From: Isoetes taiwanensis
Taxonomy: Eukaryota > Streptophyta > Lycopodiopsida > Isoetales > Isoetaceae
Assembly: GCA_021234155.1 (NCBI GenBank)
Contig: JAJEKV010000032.1
Location: forward strand, 4,841,835-4,905,834
Direction of reading: 5' to 3'
Length of the DNA stretch: 64,000 bases
The notes under the pieces: model-generated
Told to the model about the DNA's origin: nothing
Seen by the model: only the letters and a program-made list of their open reading frames with translations
Databases searched by the model: none
Program-made: the position numbers and the translations under genes
In this document: one piece after another, positions 43,006 through 54,303 of the stretch
Position numbering within the stretch: position 1 is the stretch's first letter
How the letters are laid out: each line of letters begins with the position of its first letter

Positions 43006-43230
43006 CCATAAATGTTGTAGATACTAAATTCCATGTTCTCTCCATTTCCCATGCGGGGATGGAACAAGGCCAAAGGGAGACCTTCCCTGTTCCAAACTTG
43101 TGTATTCCAAAAGATACTGATATTTCCAGCCTCATTAGGAATATCAGCTGGGGAGCATACCGATAGTACCTTTATCCAGGCCTGGAGTACCCTTCTCATC
43201 ACCAGGGAGGTACCTGGAGCTAGTTTAGCA

Positions 43231-44192
43231 TCATAGAAGAAGGCCCCATGGCTTATGTTTGAGCTTGCATTGCTTGAGCCAGTGTTTAACAAATATCATG
43301 GCTGGTGAAGAGTCATTATGTAACGCACGCCAAACAAATTTGGCTGCAAGTGCCTGTGCCTGTATAAAAGGGTCCTTGCATCCTAGCCCGCCATCTCTCT
43401 TATATCGGCATAGCTCTGACCATGCCACCTTTGCATTGCCTCCCCAAATAAACTTCCTAATGATGACCTGTATCTGATTGTATATACTTTTTTGCGCTAC
43501 TATCACTAATGAGAAGTAGATATGTGAGCCAGCAAAGACAGCATTCGCCACCGTAACTCTACCAGAGACTGAAAGACCCTTGGCGGACCACATTCCCATT
43601 TTCTTTCTGAGTCTGGGGACCACATGCCCTTCATGCTATCCGAGAGAGATAGTGGAAGACCCAAGAGCTTAACAGTATCTCCTGTTGCCACCACTGGGAA
43701 ACCAAGTCCTTTAGCACGTGGATCAATATCCCCTTCAAGAGCCCATAGAGTAGAATATTTGTTGGCATTGAGTTCAATGCCGGAGATATCCTTAAATACG
43801 ATTAGAATATCACGGAAGGATTGGAAACTATTGTCATCAAACCTAAGGAACATGGTGTCATCTGCATACTGCATAATTGTAAGCTTCCCACCTTGACCTG
43901 GAAGAGACAGTCCAGACATTGCACCTTTTTCTACTTTGAAGTTGACCATTTTTGAAAGAAGGCTTGCCATAATCACAAACAGATAAGGAGCTAATGGACA
44001 TCCTTGCCTTATTCCTTTTCGGAGATGAAAGAGACCTGAAGGCTCACCATTCACAAGCACCGAGGCAGAGGCAAGCTTGTTCATGCCCATCGAGAGAGCA
44101 ATGAATTCATTTTGGAATCCCATGTATTTTGTGACCTCTTGCAAACCTTCCCATCTAAGGGAGTCATAAGCCTTCCAAAAATCCATCTTCAT
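43231..44192 (-). pseudogene. L1 ORF2 reverse transcriptase
   Basis: RT blocks: MKMDFWKAYDSLRWEGL (usual D-x-x-KAYD), KGIRQGCPLAPYLFVIMASL and LTIMQYADDTMFL with YADD. Then LNANKYSTLWALEG and KLLGLPLSLSDSMKG. After a frame change near 43600, GLSVSGRVTVANAVFAGSHI and IRKFIWGGNAKVAWSELC follow. The catalytic residues are present. One or two frameshifts prevent a full product. Confidence 0.9.
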
Positions 44193-44478
44193 AAGAACAC
44201 AGGTCTGCTTCGAAGTTCTACACCAATGTAAACCTTCCCTTGCTGCAATATAGTTGTCAAGAATGTGTCTACCTGAAAGGAAATCTGACTGTTCTCTACC
44301 AATGACCCTATTGAGAAATCTAAATATTGGTGGTTAGAGCTTTCTAGTTCAGCCGGAAACTTGTAGGAAATCTTCCTGACATAAAAAACTTTCCCAAACC
44401 AACAGCTGCAATCAATAAATCTCAAAATAGGCAACATTTGTACAGAACAGTTTCTAATTCTGCTAGGAAGTTTCATAT

Positions 44479-47424
44479 ATCAATGCACTAAAAAAGACGT
44501 AATGCATAATGCATGCAAATATTTTTCTGCAGGTGGCCTCTGTCTGGCAATGCACACTTCTGGAAGGAAATTGTTCTAAGCATTATCCCAACGGGGTCAC
44601 AAAATGTTCTACCTCATCATCTCAAACGGCAGGGGACGAAGCCTCCAGTCAGCTAGCTGATAACTGCATGGAAGTGAGTCTGCAATGAACATAAGTGAAA
44701 AAACAAAAAGATCCCTTTGGAACATCAAAATATCTACTAACCACTTATTTGCATGTACTCCACAAAAGTGCTCAAGTAGATATGCTAAACCAAAACCAGG
44801 TAAACTAAGAACCCTTGCAGCCTGCATAATTGGTTCACATCAGAACTGATAAGCAAGCCCTATAAGGCATTCAGAAGCATACAATTTCTTAAAGCAAGAA
44901 AGCAAAAAAAACACATACTTTTACAGCATACAAAAAAGCAAAAGCTAAGATTACGTGTTAGTTATAACTTCTCTACTGTCGTGGCCACTTGGCTTGACAC
45001 TTGCAGACATTGCAGCATGTAATTCTCAGTGCATATTTAGTGTCCAAACAATAGCAATGGTTTATTCTTATATTCTGCTAGCAATATTGTTTTAGAGACA
45101 GAAGCTGCTTCGAAGAGCGTGCTGATAAGGGCTTTAATCAATCAAATTGCAAAGATGGGGACACTACACATAAAAAAATTCTGCTTATGCATGCATGGAA
45201 GCCCATAATTATAGCTCTGGCTGTACTAAGTCTAGGAGTAATATCTATGTTTCTGCTCTCCCTCTTAGTTAATTGATTGCAATGGTATATATTGCTGTTA
45301 TTATAAGTCTTATAGGGACCAATGCTCCTTAATCTTGGCATAATGCTTATGTGGATTCTATCGTTGTGTGAAACTATAGCTAACATTTGAGTTAATTTGC
45401 AATTATATTTTGATTTGCAGACATGGCACAGATGAAAGAAGACTATAAATCTAGATTACTTTCATGGATGGTGGATGAGCATCTTTGGTTACTCACCAGC
45501 CTTTGTGTCGAGAGATGCTGTATTGGAGCTCCTCTTAGATTTATTTCGTAATTTATATTATTCGCAAAAATATCATTCTAGTGATGATGAGGCATCTTCA
45601 GTTCTGCAAATTGATAATTCTAATTGATGTTTGTGAACACATGAACCTTCAATAATAAAAAATATTGACCAACAAAGACTAAACTAAATATTGTACTTTG
45701 TAAATTTTAAATTAAACTTAGGATATAATAAGATCCTACTAGCTTCATATCAATCCAGAATCACTTGGGTATTGCAATAAAAAATGTTGGACTTTAACTG
45801 GGGTCCAACTGCACAGTTTTGAATAAGAGAAATATTCGCGTCGGTCTTGGCCGCCGCAATAAATTTCTTGTAGATGTAAAAATATAGTCTACATCCATCT
45901 TTTCACATAGTCACTAGCAAAGAAAAAGAATATAGAAATTTGCTTATCGTTGCACTTCAAAGATTAAGTTTGATGCCCATTCAAGTTATATTGTAAATAA
46001 CGAAGCAATAGACACTAGAAGTTTAAGCTCTCGGTCCTCCAGGTGAGGGCTTGCTATGAACATGACCATTATAATCTTGATCCAAAAGTAGTAGTCGGTG
46101 AAAAGTAACTTGCCGATTTGATAGCTGCACGTATTCATCATTCGTTTTGTTTTGAGCTGGAAAAATGAAATGTATAAACCTTCAGCTAACACGAGAAGAA
46201 CATAATTGGTAAATGCACGTACCTATGCCTGAATGAACTGTCAACAAAATCATCACCACCATCATAACACATATTTTTGAATCCATAGCTTTCGGTTTAG
46301 TGCAACAACACACATGGCATTAATATGCTAGCAAATGTTAATTGTTTCAGGCATATATGGACCATTTCATGCCACGTATCTAACCCCATTGGGAATATAC
46401 AATAGAAGGAATATGCAAATTGGTATATTTTTGAAATAATTTTTTTAAATTTAAAGGAATTTTGCAAATTGTCTAAAAAAATGCTAGAAAATATTAATGT
46501 GTTTTTCAAGCATATGGACCATTTAATGCCACGCCTCTAACCCAACAATTGACAATATACAATATTTTCTAGTACAACAAGTATCCAACTTGGCATATCT
46601 TTAATATCTTTTAAATTCAAAGGAATTATATAAGTTTATCTAAAAAATGAGCCGAGCAATCATTCCATTAAATTAGTTTATATGTCATTATTTTGATTAA
46701 AAAAAAAAAAACACAGACAATATTCAGTTGTCTTATATCAATGTCTGCCTATTGAGTTGTTTAATGATAATATTGTTTAAATTGTGCCAATCTATAATTA
46801 TCTTTTGCAATGAATGAATGATCTTATAAATGATATTGTCCTATTAGAATAAAAGATTATTTCCATAACGTATATGTCATTATAGAATTGATAAAGAACT
46901 ATCTCTTAACTACAAGAAAAAACATGTGAAACCTTGTGTTTTATCACATTCAAATTGCGTAAGTCTGGATATAATCATGTTCTATACCTAAGCCTTTTTT
47001 TGGTCATCCACCTCTTTTAATTAGGAGCACTCTCACAATTGGTGGACTTTGATTATCGATTATATAGTTACCTTAATAAAGAGCACACATCCACAACACT
47101 ATAGGATTCTTTTCTGGAGATCTTTCATGTGTAGGTTGTTTATGATCATCATTCTCAGATGGTGTTCTGCAAGTTGGAAACACACCTCAATTTGCAGACC
47201 CTAAAAATAAGGATCGCTATGTACGGTTCAAATCGATGAATAACTCTTGGATATGCCCATCCAACAACTCTCGCTGCTCTACGTCATCCCTCTTGTGGAT
47301 ATGCACCTGAACGAAAGGAGGTTTTAGGGGGGATTTAATCGAAAGTGTAAACTATAATGGTTTCTAAAAAAAAAATTGGCCCCTTTGGGTCGTCGGATCC
47401 ATCTATTCTCGAGTCCATGTTTGC
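44479..47424. other. no gene seen
   Basis: AT-rich intergenic sequence. It includes a diverged direct repeat of about 160 bp: GCATATATGGACCATTTCAT at 46351 and GCATATGGACCATTTAATG at 46511, with TTAAATT[T/C]AAAGGAATT further along each copy. No coding or RNA gene is supported. Confidence 0.5.
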
Positions 47425-47549
47425 CTTCAAGGCATTGTATTATTGTTTCTTCATCATATATCAGCTTCTTTGCTAATCTTGACGTATTTCTTCCGTATTT
47501 CTTGCGTATTCTTCGTGTATTTTCCTTGTTTTCACGTAGGCTCATGACA
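47425..47549 (+). repeat. truncated 5' LTR of the chromovirus
   Basis: Aligns with the last 120 or so bases of 51698-52161 and ends CTCATGACA. Sequence left of 47425 has no match in the 3' LTR. Confidence 0.75.
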
Positions 47550-47696
47550 GTTTGAATCGGAATCACTTATCAGTTCTTGCCTGTTCTGATTTTAAGCATT
47601 TTTTTGCTCATATTTCATGATTTCATCTCTTTGGAGGAGGTTTTGACCTTATTACAGCAAGTCCAACAATTTGTTCAAGTATGTCAGCAATTGTAG

Positions 47697-48265
47697 TTGG
47701 ATAATAAAGAGCTCAGAGAATGGGTTGCATCTCATGAATCAGCCTCTAGCTCTGCGGGGAGGCCATCAGAACCTAAGATTAGTTTGCCGAAAAAATTTGA
47801 TGGTATTAGATTCAAGCTTCGGGGTTTCTTGAATCATATTCGGCTTGTTATTCAGCTCCACCCTCACAGATATGCCATGGATCGTGAACAGGTTCGGCTA
47901 GTTGGCTTCCTGCTTTTTGGACCAGCTTTAAGTTGGTTTGCCCCCCTTGCTGGAGAGGGAGGCCTCGAGTTGTTGCAGAATTTTGCCGCATTCACTACTA
48001 AACTTGAGGCATGCTTCGGAGACACCGAGATAGTGAACAAGAGTTATCAAGCTTGGCGACCTCAAGAAAGGTTCTCATTCGGCTTTAGTTTACACGTCTG
48101 AGTCTTAGCACATTGCCATATATACGATCTGAGAGATATAGCCCTTCGAGATTGTTTTTGAAGAGGACTCCAATGTGAAGGAAATGTTGCTGACCATGAA
48201 GAATTCCAAAACTCTGAATGAAGTTATCAGGATTGTAGTTCGTTGTGATAACTTTCTTTTTTAGC
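47697..48265 (+). pseudogene. chromovirus Gag
   Basis: The frame reads PKISLPKKFDGIRFKLRGFL and FLLFGPALSWFAPL, the gypsy Gag core (P-x-x-F-x-G, G-x-A-x-x-W). It breaks near 48101. It would form the particle shell and bind RNA. Linker sequence from 48400 to 48670 is rich in Val-Pro-Ala repeats. Confidence 0.8.
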
Positions 48266-48739
48266 ATAGGAAGAAAGATGAATTAGTCTGTTTTCCTCAT
48301 TCTGCAAGCTGCAATAACCACAACAGCTTCTGCACTGCCCATGCCCCCTAAATCAGATAGTTTAGTACCTATGCAGATTGACCATGCGGTTTCTAGTAGG
48401 TAAATTATCGTGGGCTTCTGATTTCGCTCTTATTCATGCTCCAGTTCTTGTTTCGGTTTCGTGTCCCAATCCAGTTCCTGTCACTGCCTCAGTCCATGTT
48501 TTAGACGATGTCCTAGCTCCAGCTCCTACTCCAGTTCCCGTTCCTGCTCTTGTTCCGGCTCCAATTCCCGTTCTCGATCTTTCTCCTGTCCCCTGTTTCG
48601 GCGAAGCCTTCTTCACGTCCTCAGTTCTATATCTCGAAGATCTCTCTTCACGAGTTTATTTTATCTAGAAAACAAGATCCAAGCTCAATATTTGCAATCC
48701 AAGTTCATCCGTCGACTACCTCTGCTTTAATAAAGTGTA

Positions 48740-49880
48740 CTCTAATGCTCCTAGATAATTATGGCGACTTTTCTAATGTTTTCAACAAAGTCAAGGCCAG
48801 CAAGCTCCCAGAGCACTATCCATATGATTGTCCTACTGATTTGCAGCCCGACCCCCGCGGAGTTGAAGAAAATCTAGCTATGGGCTTCATTTGACATTCC
48901 CAGTCCTCTGTTGGAGCACATATATTCTTTGTCAAAAAGAAGGACAATTCTCTGCGCCTCATAGTTCATTATCATGGCCTCAACAAGCTCATGGTGCCGA
49001 ATTGCTAACCGTTTTTGCTAATTCTAGAGTTGTGGAGCGGCTCCAGGGTGCGCACTATTTTACGAAGATTGATCTTTGAGGTGTCTATAATCTCATTCGA
49101 ATCCAAGAGGGTAATGAGTAGACAACATTTTATACTCAGTATGGGGTAATGAGTGGACAACATTTTATACTCAGTATGGCCATTTTGAGTACACAGTTAT
49201 TCCCTTTAGGCTTACCAATGCTCCAACATTATTCGAGTATATGGCCCACATTGTCTTCGTCCGGGAGTTCTTGGATATTGTTATTATCATCTATTTGGAT
49301 GATATTCTTATTTATTTTAAGATTCTTGAAGAATATGAGAGGCATGTTCAATAGGTCCTCAGAAGCTTTGTGAGCATAGGTTATACCAAACTTGAAAAGT
49401 GCCAATTCGATCAGGATACTGTGGAGTTTCTTAGCTATCATATCACTCCATACGGAGTTTATGGATTCTAAAAAGGCCAGCACTATTTTGGAGTGACAAA
49501 CACCTTCTTCTGTCCAAGATGTTCAGTGTTTTTTTTTCGAATTTGCCAACTTCTATCGGCGTTTTATTCGGGATTATTCAGAGATTGCCCTTCCTTTGAC
49601 ACGCCTCATGGCAAAAGATATACCATTTGAATGGAGCGTGAAAGCAGAAATTGCTTTCGTTACCCTGAAGCATATTTTTATCACAACACCAGTTCTTGCT
49701 CATGCAGATCCTTTGTGCCTATATATTGTCGAAGCAGATGCTTTTGATTTTGCTCTTCGTGGTATCCTGTCACAGAGGGGGATGACCATGAGGTACATTC
49801 GATTGCCCATCGCTCGCGAAAGTTTCAGGCTACCAAAGTCAACTATCCAATTTATGACAAAGAGTTGTTGGCTATAGTTG
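48740..49880 (+). pseudogene. chromovirus reverse transcriptase and RNase H
   Basis: YGDFSNVFNKVKASKLPEHY then ILFVKKKDNSLRLIVHYHGL, HYFTKIDL, HFEYTVIPFRLTNAPTLFEY and IIIYLDDILIYF (YLDD catalytic) mark the RT. PFEWSVKAEIAFVTLKHIF and PLCLYIVEADAFDFALRGIL mark the RNase H. A 35-bp tandem duplication (49111-49145, 49146-49180) shifts the frame. Several in-frame stops are present. Confidence 0.85.
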
Positions 49881-50429
49881 ATTCTTTTGAGAAGTGGAGA
49901 TGGTTCCTAGAAGGATCTCCTCATAAGGTCATGGTCTATACGGATCATCAAAATGTGGAATATTTTCAGTCTGCTTAAGTGCTCAAACCATCGCTATGCC
50001 CAATGGCATACTCAAGTATTATCCCACATTGATTTCGTGATCAATTATCGTCCTGGACCTCTCCAAGAGAAGCTTGATGCCTTTCGACGCTCCTACCTTG
50101 AGCCCAAGCCAGGTGACCCCTCGTTTGATCCAGCAATTACAAGTTATCTTAGGGCCTGATCAGTCCCAGCTTATGACCACCACTTTGTCGAGATGCCTCA
50201 TGATACATCCTTGTTGGAGTCTGTCAGACATCTCTGCCCTCGATCCATTGGCTCAAGATGTACTTTCACATCTTAGATCAGCATATCTTCTTGACAAACG
50301 CAGTCGAACTATGATCATTTTGAGATTCGAGGTGGATTTTTGCTCCGCGATAGGCTTCTGTATTTTTCAGATAGTGCTTCTCGACTTCGGGTTCTTCAGG
50401 CTTATCATGACTCACCTATGGCTGGATAT

Positions 50430-51050
50430 TTTGGAGTAGCCAAAACTCTTGAACTTATTAGTCGAGAGTATTAGTGGCCTAGACTTCATCACTATGTTGA
50501 AGCTTTTGTTCGATCCTGTGATATCTGCTGTCAAGTAAAGGTTCCAGATATCTTCCTCATGGTCTTCTTTAGCCACTGTATGTCCCAGATGGACCTTGGA
50601 AGAGTATTTTAGTGGGCTTTATTTCGGAGCCGCCACTCTCTCCGGGACATGATGCCATTATGGTCGTTGTTGATCGCTTCTCTAAGGTGGATCATTTTAT
50701 TCCCTGCAATATCACCATCGCCGTCACCAGTGAAGGCACAACTGATATATTCTTTCATGAAGTAGTCAGACTCATGGACTACCAGACACTATTATCAGTG
50801 ATCGTAGACCCCAGTTCGTTGTAGGCTTTTAGAAGCAGCTTTTGGAGTTATTGTATACTGACGGCTCACTGATATCTGATCATCATCCAGAAAGTAATTG
50901 GCAAGTAGAGCGCACCAATCAGACTCTAGAATAATAGTTTTATTAATTATCAGCATGATGATTGGCCCGATTATCTTCCACTAGTCGAGTTTGCCTATAA
51001 TAACTCAGTACATGCTTCCACCGGCCATACTCCATTCTTTCTGAACTCTA
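50430..51050 (+). pseudogene. chromovirus integrase
   Basis: The zinc-binding motif end CDICCQVK and later GHDAIMVVVDRFSKVDHFIP (integrase core around the first Asp, here MVVVDRFSK) and AYNNSVHASTGHTPF-like sequence are readable across several frames. Too damaged to be active. Confidence 0.75.
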
Positions 51051-51439
51051 GCCAGCATCCTCGTTAGTCCCTTGGTGTCGCTGGCAATGATCTATCAATC
51101 CTAGTGCCGAGCCCCGACTTGAGAAAGTCTAGGCACTTCAATCAGATTTTCAACACCATCTTCTCTAGGCACAGAAACGCTATCGGCATTATGCTGATTA
51201 ACATCAACAAATAGCTCCTACATTTCATGTTGACGACCTTGTCTGGCTTCTTTTTAGGGTCGTTCCTACCTCATTTCCCTGCAACAAGCTTGACTATCAT
51301 CGTCTTGGTCCTTATCGGATCACGGCCCAAATTAGTGATCTGGCATTCAAGCTCGAGCTGCCTTCCATCCAGTATTAAATGTTTTGCTCTTGGATCCCTA
51401 CATAGTCAATCCTTCCCCCGGATCGCGTTCCTTCGCCGT

Positions 51440-51640
51440 CACCACATGTGGAAATTGATGATCATGAGGAGTTCGAGGTTTGAGAGATTTTGGACTCCAA
51501 GCTTTTGTATCGCCAATTGTATTACTTTGTCGATTGGGAAGGTTACTCATCTAGTATTAGAACCTATGAGTCTGCCGAGAATCTGACTAATGCGCTTGAT
51601 AAAATTGCGAAGTTTCACTGTCGTTACTAGGATAAGCCAA
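51440..51640 (+). pseudogene. chromodomain at the Pol C-terminus
   Basis: After a TGA that replaces an expected CGA, the frame reads ILDSKLLYRQLYYFVDWEGY then ESAENLTNALDKIAKFH. This is the chromodomain of chromoviruses (Y-x-V-x-W-x-GY ... E-x-AENL). It targets integration to marked chromatin. The usual TWEP reads TYES here. Confidence 0.85.
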
Positions 51641-51697
51641 GTTTGAGTACCCCAGCTCCAGCTCCGAGGATTCATCGTAGTTGTAGAAGGGGGCAGG

Positions 51698-52161
51698 TGT
51701 GATGACGATACAAGTATTCGTACCATACGAGTATTTCACTCATTTCACAAAATATGGTCGTCATACGAATGCAAAAAAAGAGTTGCACAATGCAAGGTTT
51801 GAACTCACAACTTTCTAAGTATGAGTCACGCATCTTTGCCAAGTACGCTACCAACATTTATTTCCAAGAGGAAATTTCTAGAATATTTTAGAAGCTACGT
51901 GCACACGCGTCACTTGGCACGATCTCGTCCATTGGCGTGGCGCGATCATGATCATTGGCCTAGATATATATAGATGTGCCTTCTTCTTGTCAAACCATTC
52001 CGGTTCAACGTCAGCCTTGAGCCTTCTAGGCATTTCTCTCGTGTTCCTACTTGCCTTCGGAGCATTGTATTCTTGTTTCTTTATCATATATCAGATTTTT
52101 TTGCTGATCTTGGTATACTTCTTATGTATATTTTTCCTGTCTTTTGCATAGGTTTATGACA
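51698..52161 (+). repeat. 3' LTR of the chromovirus
   Basis: Starts TGTGATGACG right after GAAGGGGGCAGG and ends GGTTTATGACA. A tRNA-like stretch lies inside at 51784-51855 (minus). Confidence 0.85.
51784..51855 (-). other. tRNA-like sequence inside the gypsy LTR
   Basis: The minus strand reads GTTGGTAGCGTACTTGGCAA (A-box-like), a middle GCGTGACTCATACTTAG with CAT in an anticodon-like loop, and TGTGAGTTCAAACC (B-box, GTTCAAACC). Box order and spacing fit an elongator tRNA-Met relative. Stems are imperfect, so a working tRNA is unlikely. Confidence 0.45.
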
Positions 52162-52315
52162 ATGTCCCAAATTGTATGCTGGGACCTCTGGGTGCCTCTT
52201 GTTTCACTTATGGTCATTTATGATCGTTAGAACCAAAATTCTAGTACCAATTTTTTTGATTTGTATTCACATCAAATCATCATAGTATACAGAATAAGTG
52301 TTGCCTTTCACGAGG

Positions 52316-52961
52316 CTATATACATGAGAGCCACATATACAGATAATAAGATGACAACAACACGTCTACTAGATAACTATACACAACAACACGTCTACTA
52401 TATACCTGAGAAAGAATCTCCGCCACAATTGTAAAAAGCAGCGGTGCCAAAGGACAGCCCTGGCGAATGCCACGTCCCAAAACCAAGACGTAAAAGGCAC
52501 TGCTCCAGGAAACTCCAGTCAACACTGTCATATGCTTTTGAAAAATCCAGCTTCAAGTATACAATGGGGTAACCATGCATTCTAGACCCTCATATGCTGC
52601 TGCCACATTATTCAAGATACACCGGCGAGGCAAGAAACCTGACTGTGTGGAAGAAATGGACTCGGTAAGCACGCCACAAAGCTTCTGAGCAAAAGCTTTA
52701 GCAAAGATCTTGTACACTGAGGACAACAAAGTAATGGGGCGCCAATTTGAAATGGAAGAGGGATCCTTACATTTTGGAATAAGGGAGATGCAACTAGAGT
52801 TGAGGATTTTGTCCAGGTGCCTCTGTCTTTTAAAATCCCCGAAAACATCATACACATATATATGCACCAAGCCAATCCCAATACTCCTGAAAAACCTCCA
52901 CTGGAATACCATCAAGATTCGGACACTTGCCCCTCTTGAGAGAAAATGTGGCCTCAGCTAA
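52316..52961 (-). pseudogene. L1 ORF2 reverse transcriptase N-terminal part, cut off
   Basis: RT blocks read ISLIPKCKDPSSISNWRPIT, SSTQSGFLPRRCILNNVAAA, VYLKLDFSKAYDSVDWSFLE and RGIRQGCPLAPLLFTIVAEI. The next block with YADD is absent: homology ends near 52405. Unlike usual LINE truncation it is the 3' side that is missing. Confidence 0.88.
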
Positions 52962-54303
52962 ATCATTCTGGCTGATCTCAGCCTCTAAAGTGGTCCTTTG
53001 CTCATTGGTGACTATAGGATGAACCTTAGCAAGCAAAGCTGCTTGAAAATCTGACTGAAAAGGAAGACGCCGAGCAATGAAGAAAGCTGAAAAGTGATTA
53101 TGCAAAAAGCCTCTAAGCTCAGCTGGATCTGAAACAACAAGCCCATCCTGAATCTGCAGAGACTGAAGAGATGCAGCTAGCTTTCTTGTTTTGGCAGCTC
53201 TGAAGAAAAAACCTGTGCACCGGTCTCCTTGAACCATTGCAACCCAGCTTTAATGCAAGCAAATTGCACCTGTTCAGATTCCATCTGTCGAATGCTACAC
53301 AAAATTTGCTTCTCCACATGACCACCTGATGGGGCAACAGACCTGCATGCCTCAAGTTGTCGATAAAGAGCCAGCAGAAGGGTCCGGTTCGCAGAAGCCC
53401 GTTCACGACCCCAACCTTTAGCAAAAGACTTCACAACAACGAGAGCATCAACAATACCTGCCATGCCCCTGTGCCGAGAGAAAGAAGTAACCACGCCTGT
53501 CTACAGCCTGCCAAAAAATCATCATCCTTCAAGAAAAATGTATTCAGCTTGAAATATGTCTTAGAGACAGCATACACCACCGTATGAGAGCAAGAGAAAT
53601 ACTGTGGATTATGGTCAGAAATTGCAGTATTCAACAGGTTCTCATGATGAAAAGCAGGCAACAGGGTTGCTACCAAAGCATTATAGTAGCCTCTATCATA
53701 TCTTGCATATGCTCTACCACCACCCAATCAGCCATTACACCAAGTAAAACTTGAAGGACCCTCAACTTCTATGAAGCCACAATCTTGCATTAAGCGGTGC
53801 CATTGCTCCCGTTCAAAGCCCTGCACTATCTCTGCACCTCTGCCACATCTGTCTTGCTCAAGCTCAACCATGTTAAAATCACCCACCATGATCCATGCAA
53901 CATGGGAGCCTAACTTCAGTAATTTGGAACGCAAAGAAGCCCACAATGCGCCTCTCTGACGTGGTCGATTATGCGCATACACATTAACCAATCCCCTTTC
54001 TTGCCCTTTATCAAACCACTTGATTATGATCCACCGGCCAAATCTGTCAACCTGAGTAAATGATACTGTAATAGTCCTCCTCCATGCTGTAAGGACACCA
54101 GCATTTGCCGAGTCTGCATCCGCCACCAGAACATTGTACTGCCTATTGATTACTGCAGCAACTTTGTCGGCATCCTCTTTCTTGCATTTATGCTCTTGCA
54201 AACAAATGAAATCTGAGTTCCACCTAGTCAGGGCCATGGACAACCTGCTCCTTTTAGTAGGGGAGGAGGCACCCCCCCGCACATTCCAGGAGATTAACTT
54301 CAT
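52962..54303 (-). pseudogene. L1 ORF2 endonuclease and linker
   Basis: Starts MKLISWNVRGGASSPTKRSR at 54303, with FICLQEHK, VNVYAHN and AWIMVGDFNMVELEQD motifs and later AISDHNPQYF, the SDH-type end. The first stop is a TGA after FTWCNG (53728-53730), in the same frame as what follows, and can come from CGA. Further downstream RAAKTRKLAASLQSLQIQDG and KRGKCPNLDGIPVEVFQEYW (RT entry) are read in other frames. The ATG overlaps the ORF1 stop as TAATG. Confidence 0.88.

Larger units (their letters stand above)
41930..44478 (-). mobile_element. L1-type LINE, 5'-truncated, with A-rich tail
   Basis: A minus-strand L1 from about 44478 to an A-rich tail at about 41930-41950 (AAAAAAAATAAAAATAAAAA on the minus strand). 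It starts within the RT N-terminal region (REQSDFLSGRHILDNYIAAR), so the endonuclease and ORF1 were never copied, the usual 5' truncation of LINEs. The reverse transcriptase and zf-RVT parts are listed separately. Confidence 0.85.
47425..52161 (+). mobile_element. Ty3/gypsy chromovirus, decayed
   Basis: A plus-strand gypsy element with gag, protease/RT/RNase H, integrase and a C-terminal chromodomain in that order, all with stops and shifts. The 3' LTR (51698-52161) is complete. The 5' LTR is only a piece (about 47425-47549) matching the last 120 bp of the 3' one (TTGCCTTC..GCATTGTATT, then ATCATATATCAG, then TTATGACA or CTCATGACA). The purine tract GAAGGGGGCAGG lies before the 3' LTR. Several stops (for example KIDL-stop-GVYN, EV-stop-EILDSK) fit C-to-T changes in CGA codons. 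Confidence 0.9.
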
